Below are positions 33,436 to 42,588 of a stretch of 64,000 bases of DNA, one piece after another; the stretch's first letter is position 1; the number at the start of each line of letters is the position of its first letter. This DNA is from Shewanella marinintestina (GTDB lineage: Bacteria > Pseudomonadota > Gammaproteobacteria > Enterobacterales > Shewanellaceae). Position numbers and translations under genes: made by a program. The notes under the pieces were generated by a model. The model saw only the letters and a list, made by a program, of their open reading frames with translations. It was not told the DNA's origin and searched no databases. The stretch is from NCBI RefSeq assembly GCF_023283845.1, contig NZ_JAKILC010000018.1, positions 1-64,000 of the forward strand. Direction: 5' to 3'.

Positions 33436-34565
33436 GCAATAAAGATAGCGGCCAAAGTAAAACTGAAAAAGCGACCCCACAAAAGTTACGTAAAGCCCGT
33501 GAACAAGGGCAAGTACCACGCTCAAAAGATCTTGCTGCTTCAGCACTTATTATTGGCTGTTCATTAATGCTGACTACGACCGGTGATTGGATAGCTACGC
33601 GAGTCGCTGAGCTGACTCGAATGAATATGTCTTTTACCAAAGCGCAATTAGATGAGCCGGGGATGATGACGCGGCATATGGCGCACTCGCTGTTAGAGAT
33701 CCTTAATATTCTTGGACCACTCTTTTTAATGGTGGCAATCATTGCCATGGTTGCAGGAGCGATGCCGGGTGGGCTGATTTTTAGTTTTAATAATGCCAAT
33801 TTCAAATATAGCCGAATCGATCCTATTGCAGGTTTAGGCCGCATAGCATCGGTTAAGTCTTTGGTCGAGTTGGTTAAGTCGATACTCAAGATAGTGCTGC
33901 TGTTGGGTATTATGTGGGTCTTTTTACAGAAAAACTTTCAAGCGCTAATGGCGATTAGTCAACTACCTGTAGATGAAGCGGTTACGCGTGGGCTAGATAT
34001 GCTCAGTTTAGCCATGCTGTATTTGGGGTTAGGTTTACTGTTGATTACCTTTATTGATGTGCCATATCAGTATTGGCATCACCACAAAGAGCTGAGAATG
34101 TCTTTGCAAGAGGTGAAAGATGAACATAAACAACAAGATGGTAAACCTGAGATAAAAGCCAAAATTCGCCAAATGCAACAAAGAATGAGCCGCTCAAGAG
34201 CTGATATTTCAGTTCCCAAGGCTGATGTTTTATTGGTAAACCCGAGTCATTACGCAGTGGCACTTAAATATGATTTGGATAAAGCGGATGCGCCATATGT
34301 GGTGGCTAAAGGCACTGATGAGCTGGCTCTTTATATGCGAGATATTGCAAAGCGCCACGATATTGAAGTGATTGAGCTGCCTCCGTTAACCCGGGCAATT
34401 TATTACTCAACCCAGATTGAACAACAGATCCCAGCCGGGCTATTTGTCGCGATTGCTCACGTACTAACTTATGTGATGCAGCTACGCGCTGCAAGGCAAG
34501 GGATGCAGGCAAAACCAGAACCTTTGCCGCACTTCTTTATTCCTAAAAACTTACAACATGATTAA
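33432..34565 (+). CDS. flhB: Flagellar export switch protein FlhB
   Basis: 377 residues from the ATG at 33432, with GGAGG at ideal distance; the longer frame from 33384 only re-reads fliR. It begins with the FlhB pattern (SKTEKATPQKLRKAREQGQV), has four membrane spans, and a cytoplasmic autocleavage domain. The cleavage motif reads NPSH (residues 270-273) instead of the usual NPTH; self-cleavage falls between N and P, so the change should be tolerated. It switches export from hook to filament substrates with LafE. Confidence 0.95.
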   Translation: MSNKDSGQSKTEKATPQKLRKAREQGQVPRSKDLAASALIIGCSLMLTTTGDWIATRVAELTRMNMSFTKAQLDEPGMMTRHMAHSLLEILNILGPLFLMVAIIAMVAGAMPGGLIFSFNNANFKYSRIDPIAGLGRIASVKSLVELVKSILKIVLLLGIMWVFLQKNFQALMAISQLPVDEAVTRGLDMLSLAMLYLGLGLLLITFIDVPYQYWHHHKELRMSLQEVKDEHKQQDGKPEIKAKIRQMQQRMSRSRADISVPKADVLLVNPSHYAVALKYDLDKADAPYVVAKGTDELALYMRDIAKRHDIEVIELPPLTRAIYYSTQIEQQIPAGLFVAIAHVLTYVMQLRAARQGMQAKPEPLPHFFIPKNLQHD

Positions 34566-34580
34566 AGGTTATTTGAATTA

Positions 34581-36662
34581 ATGAAATGGTTTTCGCGCGT
34601 TTTTGCTGGTAGCCCAAGCTATATAGGTATTCCAATCATGTTGTTGGCGGTGTTGGCCATGGTTATTTTGCCTTTGCCGCCTTGGTTACTCGACATTCTG
34701 TTTACCTTTAACATCGTCTTGGCAGTTATGGTGCTGCTAGTTGGCGTCTCGATTCGCCGGCCATTAGAGTTCTCGGTATTCCCAACGGTCCTGCTACTAG
34801 CAACCCTGCTACGACTTACCTTGAACGTAGCCTCAACCCGCGTGGTATTGATTGAAGGCCATGAAGGGGGCGATGCCGCAGGTAAGGTCATTCAAGCCTT
34901 TGGTGAAGTGGTTATTGGCGGCAACTATGTTGTCGGTGGCGTTATCTTCTTAATCCTAATGATTATCAACTTTGTGGTCATCACCAAGGGGGGAGAGCGC
35001 ATCTCTGAAGTTTCGGCGCGCTTTACCTTAGACGCATTACCCGGCAAACAGATGGCAATTGATGCTGACTTGAACGCGGGCGTGTTGACCCAAGAGCAAG
35101 CGCGAGATCGTCGTCAAGAAGTGGCTCGTGAAGCTGACTTTTATGGCTCAATGGATGGCGCCTCGAAGTTTGTGCGTGGTGATGCGATAGCCGGTATTTT
35201 GATCTTAGCGATTAATATGCTCGGTGGTTTAGCCATCGGTATCTTTATGCACGACTTAAGTGCAAGCGAGGCATTTAAGACTTACGCCTTGCTTACCATT
35301 GGTGATGGTTTGGTTGCACAGATCCCGTCTTTATTACTGGCAACTGCAGCAGCAATTATTGTCACCCGGGTATCTGATGCGGAAGAGATGCCGGAGCAAC
35401 TTAGACAACAATTACTTGCTAATCCTAAGACGTTAGCGACATCGGCAATTGTAATGCTGATTTTAGGCATTGTACCGGGAATGCCAACTTTTGTTTTCTT
35501 ATCTTTTGCGGCGTTATTGGGTTTTGTCGCTTGGAAGCAAAGTTTGCGAGAGCCTGAAATTGCTGCAGCTGAAATAGCGCAGCAACGTGAGACGACCTTA
35601 ACCGAGCCCTCGGCACCTAGCTGGGATGCATTGCCATACACGGATTTGATTGAAGTGCGTTTAGGTTATCGTTTAGTACATTTGGTGGAGCGCAGTAAAG
35701 GGGCTGAGCTACAAAAACGTTTAACCGGTATTAGGCGCACATTGTCAGAGCAGGCGGGATTTTTACTGGCTGAGGTGCGAGTGCGCGATAACTTGTCTTT
35801 GGCGCCTAATGCTTACCAAATAAGCTTGATGGGTAACCCTGTTGTAACTGCTGAGTTAGATCCTGATCGCTTGATGGCTATTAAGAGTGGTCCGGTATTT
35901 GGTGAGATTGATGGCGTGATCACCAAAGAACCAGCATACCAAATGGATGCGGTATGGATTGAGCAAGACAATAAAGCTAAGGCTCTTAATTTGGGTTACT
36001 CCGTGGTGGATAACGCGACGGTGATTGCAACCCATGTGAGTAAGCTCATTCGCGAGACTTTACCCGATATGTTGCAACATGATGATGTGCTGTCTTTGAG
36101 TGACCGTTTAGCGAAGCAGAGTCCGAAATTAGCCGAGTCGCTCAATAGTGCTCTAACGCCGATATTGCAGTTGAAGGTGTATAGATTACTGCTAAAAGAG
36201 CAAGTGTCTTTAAAAGATATTCGTACCATTGCAACCACTTTGCTTGATTGTAGCGAAAACAGTAAAGATCCTGTGTTACTCGCGGCAGATGTGCGTTGCG
36301 CGTTACGAAATTCAATTTTACATTCAATTGTAGGTGCTACACTTAAGCTTAACGTTATGACTTTAGCACCGGATCTTGAACAAACTTTAATGTCGGCATT
36401 AAATCAGTCACAGCAACAAGGTAAGGGCTCGTTAGATAGCTTTCCGGTGGACCCACAATTATTGGCGCAACTACAGCAGCGTATGCCGCAATTATTGGCG
36501 CAAGCTAAAGAGCACGGCCACAGTCCGCTGTTATTAGTATCACCGCAGTTACGGCCTATTTTAGCGCGTTATGCGTTGGCGTTTGCTCGTGGTCTGCATG
36601 TGTTGTCTTACAATGAAATTCCTGAAACACGCGAGTTAATGGTAGCGGGACAGCTAGGTTAA
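34581..36662 (+). CDS. flhA: Flagellar export gate protein FlhA
   Basis: 693 residues (E. coli 692): eight N-terminal membrane spans, the FHIPEP signature region (VSARFTLDALPGKQMAIDAD), and a large cytoplasmic domain. It forms the nonameric ring that docks export chaperones. It is the last gene of the plus-strand operon, 15 bases after flhB and followed by a terminator, and marks the right edge of the lateral cluster. Confidence 0.97.
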   Translation: MKWFSRVFAGSPSYIGIPIMLLAVLAMVILPLPPWLLDILFTFNIVLAVMVLLVGVSIRRPLEFSVFPTVLLLATLLRLTLNVASTRVVLIEGHEGGDAAGKVIQAFGEVVIGGNYVVGGVIFLILMIINFVVITKGGERISEVSARFTLDALPGKQMAIDADLNAGVLTQEQARDRRQEVAREADFYGSMDGASKFVRGDAIAGILILAINMLGGLAIGIFMHDLSASEAFKTYALLTIGDGLVAQIPSLLLATAAAIIVTRVSDAEEMPEQLRQQLLANPKTLATSAIVMLILGIVPGMPTFVFLSFAALLGFVAWKQSLREPEIAAAEIAQQRETTLTEPSAPSWDALPYTDLIEVRLGYRLVHLVERSKGAELQKRLTGIRRTLSEQAGFLLAEVRVRDNLSLAPNAYQISLMGNPVVTAELDPDRLMAIKSGPVFGEIDGVITKEPAYQMDAVWIEQDNKAKALNLGYSVVDNATVIATHVSKLIRETLPDMLQHDDVLSLSDRLAKQSPKLAESLNSALTPILQLKVYRLLLKEQVSLKDIRTIATTLLDCSENSKDPVLLAADVRCALRNSILHSIVGATLKLNVMTLAPDLEQTLMSALNQSQQQGKGSLDSFPVDPQLLAQLQQRMPQLLAQAKEHGHSPLLLVSPQLRPILARYALAFARGLHVLSYNEIPETRELMVAGQLG

Positions 36663-36716
36663 ACGCAGTCTATTAGGGCTTTGTCTAGCTGTAAGCAGTT
36701 TAGTACAGAGAGTGAA

Positions 36717-36742
36717 AAGGATAGCCAAGCGCTATCCTTTTT
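36717..36742 (+). terminator. Bidirectional terminator after flhA
   Basis: The stem AAAGGATAG / CTATCCTTT is closed around a short loop, with T-runs on both strands. It separates convergent flhA and the lysophospholipase gene. Confidence 0.88.
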
Positions 36743-36759
36743 TATGTCTCTATAAGGCT

Positions 36760-37731
36760 CTAGGCTTCGGCTAAAAACGTTAGTAATGCAGTTAATGCCT
36801 GATTACGGGCTTTATCACGCTCCATAAAGATTTCATGGCGGGCGTAAGGAATTTTGGTGAGCTGACATAATCCATTTATCGCGCGTTTCTGAGCACGATT
36901 ATCAACAATAGTATCTTCTTCAGCTTGCAGGATTAACAAGGGGATTTTGCTATTACGTGCAGCTTGAACGGCTTGTTCACCGGCATCAATCGACTCGACC
37001 AACCAGTGATTGGTTGGCGAGCCAAGTTGTAACTGCGGGACTTGCTGATAAAGTTCGCGATAATCTTCGTAGCGTAATTTGCTATTAGTAAGGTCATTCT
37101 TATCAAACGTTGCTGCGTGATAATCTTTACCACCCAAAATGTAATTTGGTTGTTTATGGTTGTCGAGTAACGCAGCCAGTCCACGAATAAAACCTTTGGT
37201 TAATGGCAGCTTAATACCGTACATAGGCGCGGAAAATACCGCTGCTTTAAAGGTATTTGGGTACTGTTCTAGGTATAAAGTACCAATAGCACCGCCCATA
37301 GAATGACCCACAAGGAAGTATTTTCCCATCGGGTGTGGTTTAATAACATTGTCTATAAATTCGGCAAAATCGTCGACATATCGCTGGAACTTGTCGATAT
37401 GTCCTTGATGTGGGTTTGAGGTGGTACGTGCCGATAGCCCCTGACCACGATGATCGACAGCAAATAAACTGTAGCCTTGTTCATACAGATCAAACATCAG
37501 CTCTTTGTATTTTAAGTAGGACTCGACTCGGCCGCTACTGATCACAATTGTTCCTATGCTATTAGGGTGGGTGATGCGGGCATAAGCAAGGGAAATATCG
37601 TCGCGGGTTTTAAAGCTCGATTGCGTGACTTGCTGCCAAAAAACTTTCTGCTCAGGGCTGTTCAGGTGATGCTCTGATGAGAAGCTAGCTGGAATAGTGG
37701 TGTTCATATAGGGTTCGGTAGCAATCGACAT
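36760..37731 (-). CDS. Alpha/beta hydrolase, PldB-like lysophospholipase
   Basis: 323 residues. The alpha/beta-hydrolase nucleophile elbow is GHSMGG (in FLVGHSMGGAIGTLYLEQYP), preceded by an oxyanion-type VISSGRVESYLKYKEL and AVDHRGQGLSAR. The acid residue is likely in LQAEEDTIVDNRAQ, with a His near the C-terminus. This arrangement matches lysophospholipase L2 / monoglyceride lipase proteins (PldB in enterics). Start choice is uncertain: neither ATG (37731 or 37707) has a good ribosome site. It appears to be a single gene. Confidence 0.8.
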   Translation of the reverse strand: MSIATEPYMNTTIPASFSSEHHLNSPEQKVFWQQVTQSSFKTRDDISLAYARITHPNSIGTIVISSGRVESYLKYKELMFDLYEQGYSLFAVDHRGQGLSARTTSNPHQGHIDKFQRYVDDFAEFIDNVIKPHPMGKYFLVGHSMGGAIGTLYLEQYPNTFKAAVFSAPMYGIKLPLTKGFIRGLAALLDNHKQPNYILGGKDYHAATFDKNDLTNSKLRYEDYRELYQQVPQLQLGSPTNHWLVESIDAGEQAVQAARNSKIPLLILQAEEDTIVDNRAQKRAINGLCQLTKIPYARHEIFMERDKARNQALTALLTFLAEA

Positions 37732-37795
37732 GGAGTGGTTCTATTAAGTGATCTTGCATGCAGTGTAGCAAACTTGCTCGGGCAGACTCTAGTGA

Positions 37796-37818
37796 ATAAA
37801 AAGGCCGCTAACGCGGCC
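37796..37818 (-). terminator. Terminator of the DUF885 gene
   Basis: The stem GGCCGC-TAAC-GCGGCC is followed on the minus strand by five T. It lies about 30 bases past the stop at 37847. Confidence 0.85.
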
Positions 37819-37846
37819 TGATATTTATCCGTATATCGCAGCAAGA

Positions 37847-39634
37847 TTAAATTGCAGCCTTTTGTGTCGCGATAAAATCGTTGATCTGCTGCTCTAATAC
37901 CGACATCGGCACTGAACCATTGGCTAGAATAGCGTCGTGGAAGGCGCGAATATCGAAGTTCTCACCCAGTTCTGCTTCTGCTTGTGCACGCAAACGCTTA
38001 ATTGTTAACTCACCAATTTTGTATGACAAGGCTTGCCCAGGCCAGTTAATGTAGCGGTCGATTTCGGTGGTGACATTGTGCATTGAAAGCGCTGTATTAC
38101 CTGCCATAAAGTCGATTGCTTGCTGACGACTCCAGCCTTTAGCGTGCATACCAGTATCCACGACGAGCCGCGCTGCGCGCCACATCTCATAGGTTAGGCG
38201 GCCAAAGTTACTGTATGGATCTTGGTAAAAGCCGGCTTCGAGCCCTAAGTATTCTGAGTATAAGCCCCAGCCCTCACCAAATGCCGAGATATAGCTGTAA
38301 CGGCGAAAGTTGGGTAAGTCGGTTAGCTCTTGGTTGAGTGCAATTTGTAGATGGTGACCGGGCACGGCCTCATGTAGCGTCAAAGCTTCCATCTCGTAAA
38401 GTGGGCGTTTATCGAGTGCGTAGGTATTGACCCAGTAATAACCAGCCTCATCATCTCGACTAGAGCCAGAGTAACGTCCTGTGGTGTATTTAGGTGCTAT
38501 TTCCGCGGGTACAGGCTCAATACCATAAGGCTGACGTGGTAGCTTACCAAAATACTTTGGCAGCATGGCATCGGCTTTTTTAGCGATATAAGCAGCTTCT
38601 TTGAGTAACTCTTCTGCGGTTTTAGGGTAAAACTGTGGGTCAGTACGTAAAAAGTGTAGGAATTCAGCAAAGCTACCTGCAAAACTGACTTGCTCGATGA
38701 TCTGCTGCATCTCTGCGCGAATGCGTTTTACTTCTTGTAAGCCAAGTTGGTGCACTTCATCTGAAGTCATATCAAGCGTGGTGTAGTAGCGCACGCGGTT
38801 TTCGTAAAAATCCTCACCATCGGGTAGATCATAAGAGGCGATGCTTTCACGGGTATTAGGTATGTACTCGGTGGTCATAAACTCCAAGAAAGCTTGGTAG
38901 GTTGGCAATACAGTATTTGCGACCAACTCACGCCCTTGCTTGGTTAATTGGGCTTTTTCTACATCAGTAAAATGGCTTGGGTACTCAGTAAAAGGGGCAA
39001 AGTAGCCGCTGTCTTCAACCGGTACAATAAAGGCGCTAATGCTGGTTTCAAACCCTTGAAGAGTGACTTTAGACGGGGTTATACCTTGTGCTATGCCTTG
39101 CTTTAACCAGTAAGTTTGCTGATCGAAGTAGTTCGGTAGTGCTTGTAGCTGCTTGATATAGTTTTGGTAGTCTTCAATTTTGCTAAAGCGGCCTTTAGAT
39201 ATTGAAGCTATATAAGCATGGAAACCACTTTCGGCTGACAGTGGCATAAAGTGGTCATTATAGCGGTATTGGTCGACTTGGTTTTGAACTTGGTCTTGCA
39301 GGATTTGTGCGTTAATTTTATCGTTTTTATTAAGGCTGCTGCGGTCAATTTGTATTATTTGTGCGAGTAATGTTTGCCTGCGCTGATCGAGTGCCGCTAA
39401 CGCTTGTGGTGATAAGTCTTGTAGCTGTCCGGCTTTAGAAGCATCACCCATTGAGTAGGCAAAACTTGGGCTGGCGTCGAGAGAAAGCTGCCAAGCGTTG
39501 TCGATTGCTGTTTGCAGTTGTGAATTAGTGACTGCTTGAGTCGTGTTAGTTTCTGCCGCATTGATTTGAGTGCTAGGTGCTTGGCAAGCACTAAGGCTGG
39601 CGACTAGCAAGGTAGGTAGCAGGTATTTATTCAT
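37847..39634 (-). CDS. DUF885-family lipoprotein, putative metallopeptidase-like
   Basis: 595 residues. The N-terminal lipoprotein signal has lipobox LSAC (cysteine about residue 17), so it is probably membrane-anchored in the envelope. It carries HEAVPGHHLQ with a downstream FGEGWGLYSEYLG, the zinc-ligand-like pattern of the DUF885 family, which is distantly related to M-type metallopeptidases. The biological substrate is unknown to me. Terminators flank it on both sides, so it is probably transcribed alone. Confidence 0.87.
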   Translation of the reverse strand: MNKYLLPTLLVASLSACQAPSTQINAAETNTTQAVTNSQLQTAIDNAWQLSLDASPSFAYSMGDASKAGQLQDLSPQALAALDQRRQTLLAQIIQIDRSSLNKNDKINAQILQDQVQNQVDQYRYNDHFMPLSAESGFHAYIASISKGRFSKIEDYQNYIKQLQALPNYFDQQTYWLKQGIAQGITPSKVTLQGFETSISAFIVPVEDSGYFAPFTEYPSHFTDVEKAQLTKQGRELVANTVLPTYQAFLEFMTTEYIPNTRESIASYDLPDGEDFYENRVRYYTTLDMTSDEVHQLGLQEVKRIRAEMQQIIEQVSFAGSFAEFLHFLRTDPQFYPKTAEELLKEAAYIAKKADAMLPKYFGKLPRQPYGIEPVPAEIAPKYTTGRYSGSSRDDEAGYYWVNTYALDKRPLYEMEALTLHEAVPGHHLQIALNQELTDLPNFRRYSYISAFGEGWGLYSEYLGLEAGFYQDPYSNFGRLTYEMWRAARLVVDTGMHAKGWSRQQAIDFMAGNTALSMHNVTTEIDRYINWPGQALSYKIGELTIKRLRAQAEAELGENFDIRAFHDAILANGSVPMSVLEQQINDFIATQKAAI

Positions 39635-39770
39635 GAATCATCCATTATTGTTTTAGTTATATTGATTGGTATTTACAAGATGATTATGCCGTGATGGCAT
39701 GTAAAGATCACGGTCAAAGTGTATACAATTGTAATTAAAGATTTTGGTTCACTTTGCTGATTTTAGGCAT

Positions 39771-39797
39771 AAAAAAACCGGCTAATGCCGGTTTTTT
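39771..39797 (-). terminator. Terminator of hemN
   Basis: The stem ACCGGC-TAAT-GCCGGT is flanked by seven A on one side and six T on the other, so it works on both strands; it lies just after the hemN stop. Confidence 0.9.
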
Positions 39798-39812
39798 GCT
39801 AATCAAATTTGA

Positions 39813-41189
39813 TTAGATAACACGAGAGAACTGCTGTTGTCTTGCTTTCTCACGGTAGTAAACGTCGAAACAGATACAGATATTACGGATCAATAGACGG
39901 CCTGTAGGGCTGATAGTGATCTTACGGTCTGTAATGTCGACGAGCTTATCATCGATGAAAGTTTGCAGTAGTTTAAGATCTTCTGCGAAGTACTCTTCAA
40001 AGTTGATGTTTAGCTTTTCTTCAATCTTCGCCATATCTAGGTCGAAGTGGCAGATTAGCTGCTTAATCACTACGCGGCGAATTTCGTCGTCACGGTTTAA
40101 GCTGCAACCTTTCCATAGTGCGTGGCCGTTAGCATCGATTGACTCGAAGTAAGGGCGCACATCTTTTTGGTTCTGGGCGTAGCAATCGCCAATCTGGCTG
40201 ATTGAAGATACACCAAGACCCAATAGGTCACACTCTTCTTGAGTGGTGTAACCTTGGAAGTTACGGTGTAGACGGCCTTCGTTCTGTAGAATCGATAGCT
40301 CGTCATCTGGCTTAGCAAAGTGGTCCATACCAATGTACTGGTAGCCTGCACCCGTTAGCGTTTCGATTGTTTGATGCAACATATCGAGTTTTTGCTGAGG
40401 TGATGCTAAATCTTCATCTTTAATCTTACGCTGCGCTGCAAAACGAGATGGCAGGTGAGCGTAGTTAAACACTGATAGACGATCTGGATTTAAGTCCAGT
40501 ACGCGCTGCATCGTTTCTGCAAACGTTTCTGGTGTTTGGTGCGGCAAACCATAGATTAGGTCGATGTTAGTTGAAACAAAGCCTAGCTCTTTTGCACGTG
40601 CCATTAGGTCGAAGATAAACTGCTCGTCTTGCTCGCGGTTTACTGCGATTTGCACCTTTTTATTGAAATCTTGCACACCAATAGAGATACGGTTAAAGCC
40701 CGCTTCTTTTAGGGTGTCTAGCATTGAAAGCTCGATTTCACGAGGATCAACTTCAATTGAGTATTCGCCTACGTCAGCTACATTAAAGTTTGCTTTAACC
40801 AGTGCTGAAAGCGTTAGAATTTGCTCAGGTGTTAGGAATGTCGGTGTACCGCCACCCCAGTGAATTTGGGTCACTAAGTAATTTTTAAACAGCGGTGCAC
40901 GTTTAACGATTTCTGCCGCTAGATACTCAATGTATTGATCGGCTTTATGCTGGTGACGAGTGATAACTTTATTGCAGCCACAGTAGTAACAAAGCTTGGC
41001 GCAGAAAGGAATATGGATATAAAGAGAAAGCTTGTCACTCTTGCTGTTCTTAATAGAGGTCAGCAGTTTTTCCTCGGTAAACGAATCATCGAATTCCAAG
41101 GCCGTCGGATAAGAAGTATAACGTGGACCGCTATAATTGTACTTTTCGATCATTGACTGATCCCAACTAATTGGGGTGGGCTGCTTCAA
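39813..41189 (-). CDS. hemN: Oxygen-independent coproporphyrinogen III dehydrogenase HemN
   Basis: Radical SAM enzyme that decarboxylates coproporphyrinogen III in anaerobic haem synthesis. From the TTG at 41189 the protein is 458 residues (E. coli 457), with the cluster-binding Cys63, 67, 70 and 72 (CAKLCYYCGC) and the HemN N-terminus (IEKYNYSGPRYTSYPTALEF). That TTG has GGAGG seven bases upstream. The longer frame's ATG at 41234 abuts a hairpin and has no ribosome site, so TTG is preferred. It lies in the yihI-hemN neighbourhood as in E. coli. Confidence 0.95.
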   Translation of the reverse strand: MKQPTPISWDQSMIEKYNYSGPRYTSYPTALEFDDSFTEEKLLTSIKNSKSDKLSLYIHIPFCAKLCYYCGCNKVITRHQHKADQYIEYLAAEIVKRAPLFKNYLVTQIHWGGGTPTFLTPEQILTLSALVKANFNVADVGEYSIEVDPREIELSMLDTLKEAGFNRISIGVQDFNKKVQIAVNREQDEQFIFDLMARAKELGFVSTNIDLIYGLPHQTPETFAETMQRVLDLNPDRLSVFNYAHLPSRFAAQRKIKDEDLASPQQKLDMLHQTIETLTGAGYQYIGMDHFAKPDDELSILQNEGRLHRNFQGYTTQEECDLLGLGVSSISQIGDCYAQNQKDVRPYFESIDANGHALWKGCSLNRDDEIRRVVIKQLICHFDLDMAKIEEKLNINFEEYFAEDLKLLQTFIDDKLVDITDRKITISPTGRLLIRNICICFDVYYREKARQQQFSRVI

Positions 41190-41437
41190 GGCGTGTCCTC
41201 CGGCGTATAGTTTAGCAACATGTGAAGTATGCATGGTTATTTGTTGAATAACCTTGATCCATGTTGTAAAAATTTAATATGGGTAGCAAAGTATGACTGA
41301 ATATCGCTGAAAATGAGGTTTATGTCTGTGGTCTTTAGAGGATTTTGTGCACAGACTCACCCTATATAAGCAAAATAGGCCATATCTGCGACCTAGATTG
41401 CATCTGTTTTGCGCTAACAACTAGGCTAGCATTAACA

Positions 41438-41905
41438 CTAGTGTAGTGAACTTGACGTAAATTCACTCAAAAGCTTAGCTTCTTCTAAAATTTTCGCCTC
41501 TAACTCGCCTTCAGAGCGCATGCGAGCAAAATCGAGTTTCATTCGCTGTTGTTTGTCTAATTCTTTACGTTGCTCTTTGATGGGGTGAGCTTTGATGATT
41601 TCAAAATGCGCAAAGGTTGCTGGGTACTGTTTTTCAACCATTTCAGCCATACCAACTAATTGAAATAGCTTAGCTATGCGCATTACGCCTTCCGATAGTT
41701 CACAGCGGCCTTCTAACATTGCGCTGGCAATATAACGAATATTATCGAGTAGTTCGTCTGACTTAGCTTTGGCTGCGGCAGCTTGCTGTTGTTGCTGCTC
41801 TATTTTACGTCGCTGTTGTTTGCGCACTTGAATCACGAGGTAGGTCGCATACGCCGTAAGCGCGACAATAATAAGTGCACCAAGAATAATGAAGGTCGTT
41901 GTCAT
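41438..41905 (-). CDS. DUF2489 membrane-anchored protein
   Basis: 155 residues: an N-terminal membrane helix (FIILGALIIVALTAYATYLV), then a basic Gln/Ala-rich coiled segment, then a conserved domain with NIRYIASAMLEGRCELSEGV and MRIAKLFQLVGM. I recognise this as DUF2489, found next to yihI in Shewanella and Vibrio. Function is unknown. AGGG precedes the ATG. Confidence 0.8.
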   Translation of the reverse strand: MTTTFIILGALIIVALTAYATYLVIQVRKQQRRKIEQQQQQAAAAKAKSDELLDNIRYIASAMLEGRCELSEGVMRIAKLFQLVGMAEMVEKQYPATFAHFEIIKAHPIKEQRKELDKQQRMKLDFARMRSEGELEAKILEEAKLLSEFTSSSLH

Positions 41906-41950
41906 ACTAAACCCTAGTTGGTCGAAGTGGGATACAGGTGACGATTATGG

Positions 41951-41980
41951 ATAAAAAAATGGCATCAATAAAGATGCCAT
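41951..41980 (-). terminator. Terminator of yihI
   Basis: The stem TGGCATC / GATGCCA with an AATAAA loop is followed on the minus strand by seven T; 20 bases past the yihI stop. Confidence 0.88.
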
Positions 41981-41999
41981 CGGTTTTATATAGAAGAAT

Positions 42000-42536
42000 T
42001 TAGTCTTTGTCGAAGTAGTCTTTTAGCAGATCTGCACCAGACTCGAACTTGTCGAATAGGTCATCATCGTTAACTGACTTCTTGCTTTGCGGTGCATCAT
42101 CTTCTTCATCAGTGATGCCTAGCTTGTCCATCAGCGTCTCAATTTGAGTGAGTTGCTTGTTCAGCCACTTTTGGTCTTCAGCGTTAAGGTTTTTACCTTC
42201 TTCAAGCATGTCTAACAGGCTATTGAGTCTTGGATCTTCTTCCAGCTTCAATAGTTTCTGCTCATCAGTTAGCTTAGGCCCTTTTGGTTTTGGCTCAGCT
42301 TTCACTTCAGCATGAATATTGAGTTGCACAGGCTTTTTACTACCGTGGCGTGGATCAGCACTTTTAGCCTTACCACCGTTAGCTTGGCTTTCAATCATCG
42401 AAGCGTTATGACGACTTCCCGCTTTATTGCCAGCAACTTGTTTTTTGCCTGCAAGAACACGATCTTTCTTCTTGGTTCTTGGGGCTAATTTTGGAGCATT
42501 ATCGTTGCTCTTACGCATTTTCTTACTACGGGACAT
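42000..42536 (-). CDS. yihI: Der GTPase-activating protein YihI
   Basis: 178 residues. The basic, low-complexity N-terminus (MSRSKKMRKSNDNAPKLAPR) and the acidic C-terminal part (LTDEQKLLKLEEDPRLNSLL, then EDQKWLNKQLTQIETLMDKL) are characteristic of YihI. YihI stimulates the GTPase Der and modulates 50S ribosome assembly. It neighbours hemN as in E. coli. Confidence 0.93.
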   Translation of the reverse strand: MSRSKKMRKSNDNAPKLAPRTKKKDRVLAGKKQVAGNKAGSRHNASMIESQANGGKAKSADPRHGSKKPVQLNIHAEVKAEPKPKGPKLTDEQKLLKLEEDPRLNSLLDMLEEGKNLNAEDQKWLNKQLTQIETLMDKLGITDEEDDAPQSKKSVNDDDLFDKFESGADLLKDYFDKD

Positions 42537-42588
42537 GATCGCTTATCTCGATAACTTAAAAGACTCTATTGCTGAAAAGCTGCTTGGC

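Noticed and set aside
41235..41437. FNR box upstream of hemN
   Set aside because: Only one half-site (ATCAA) is present; the partner half does not match TTGAT.
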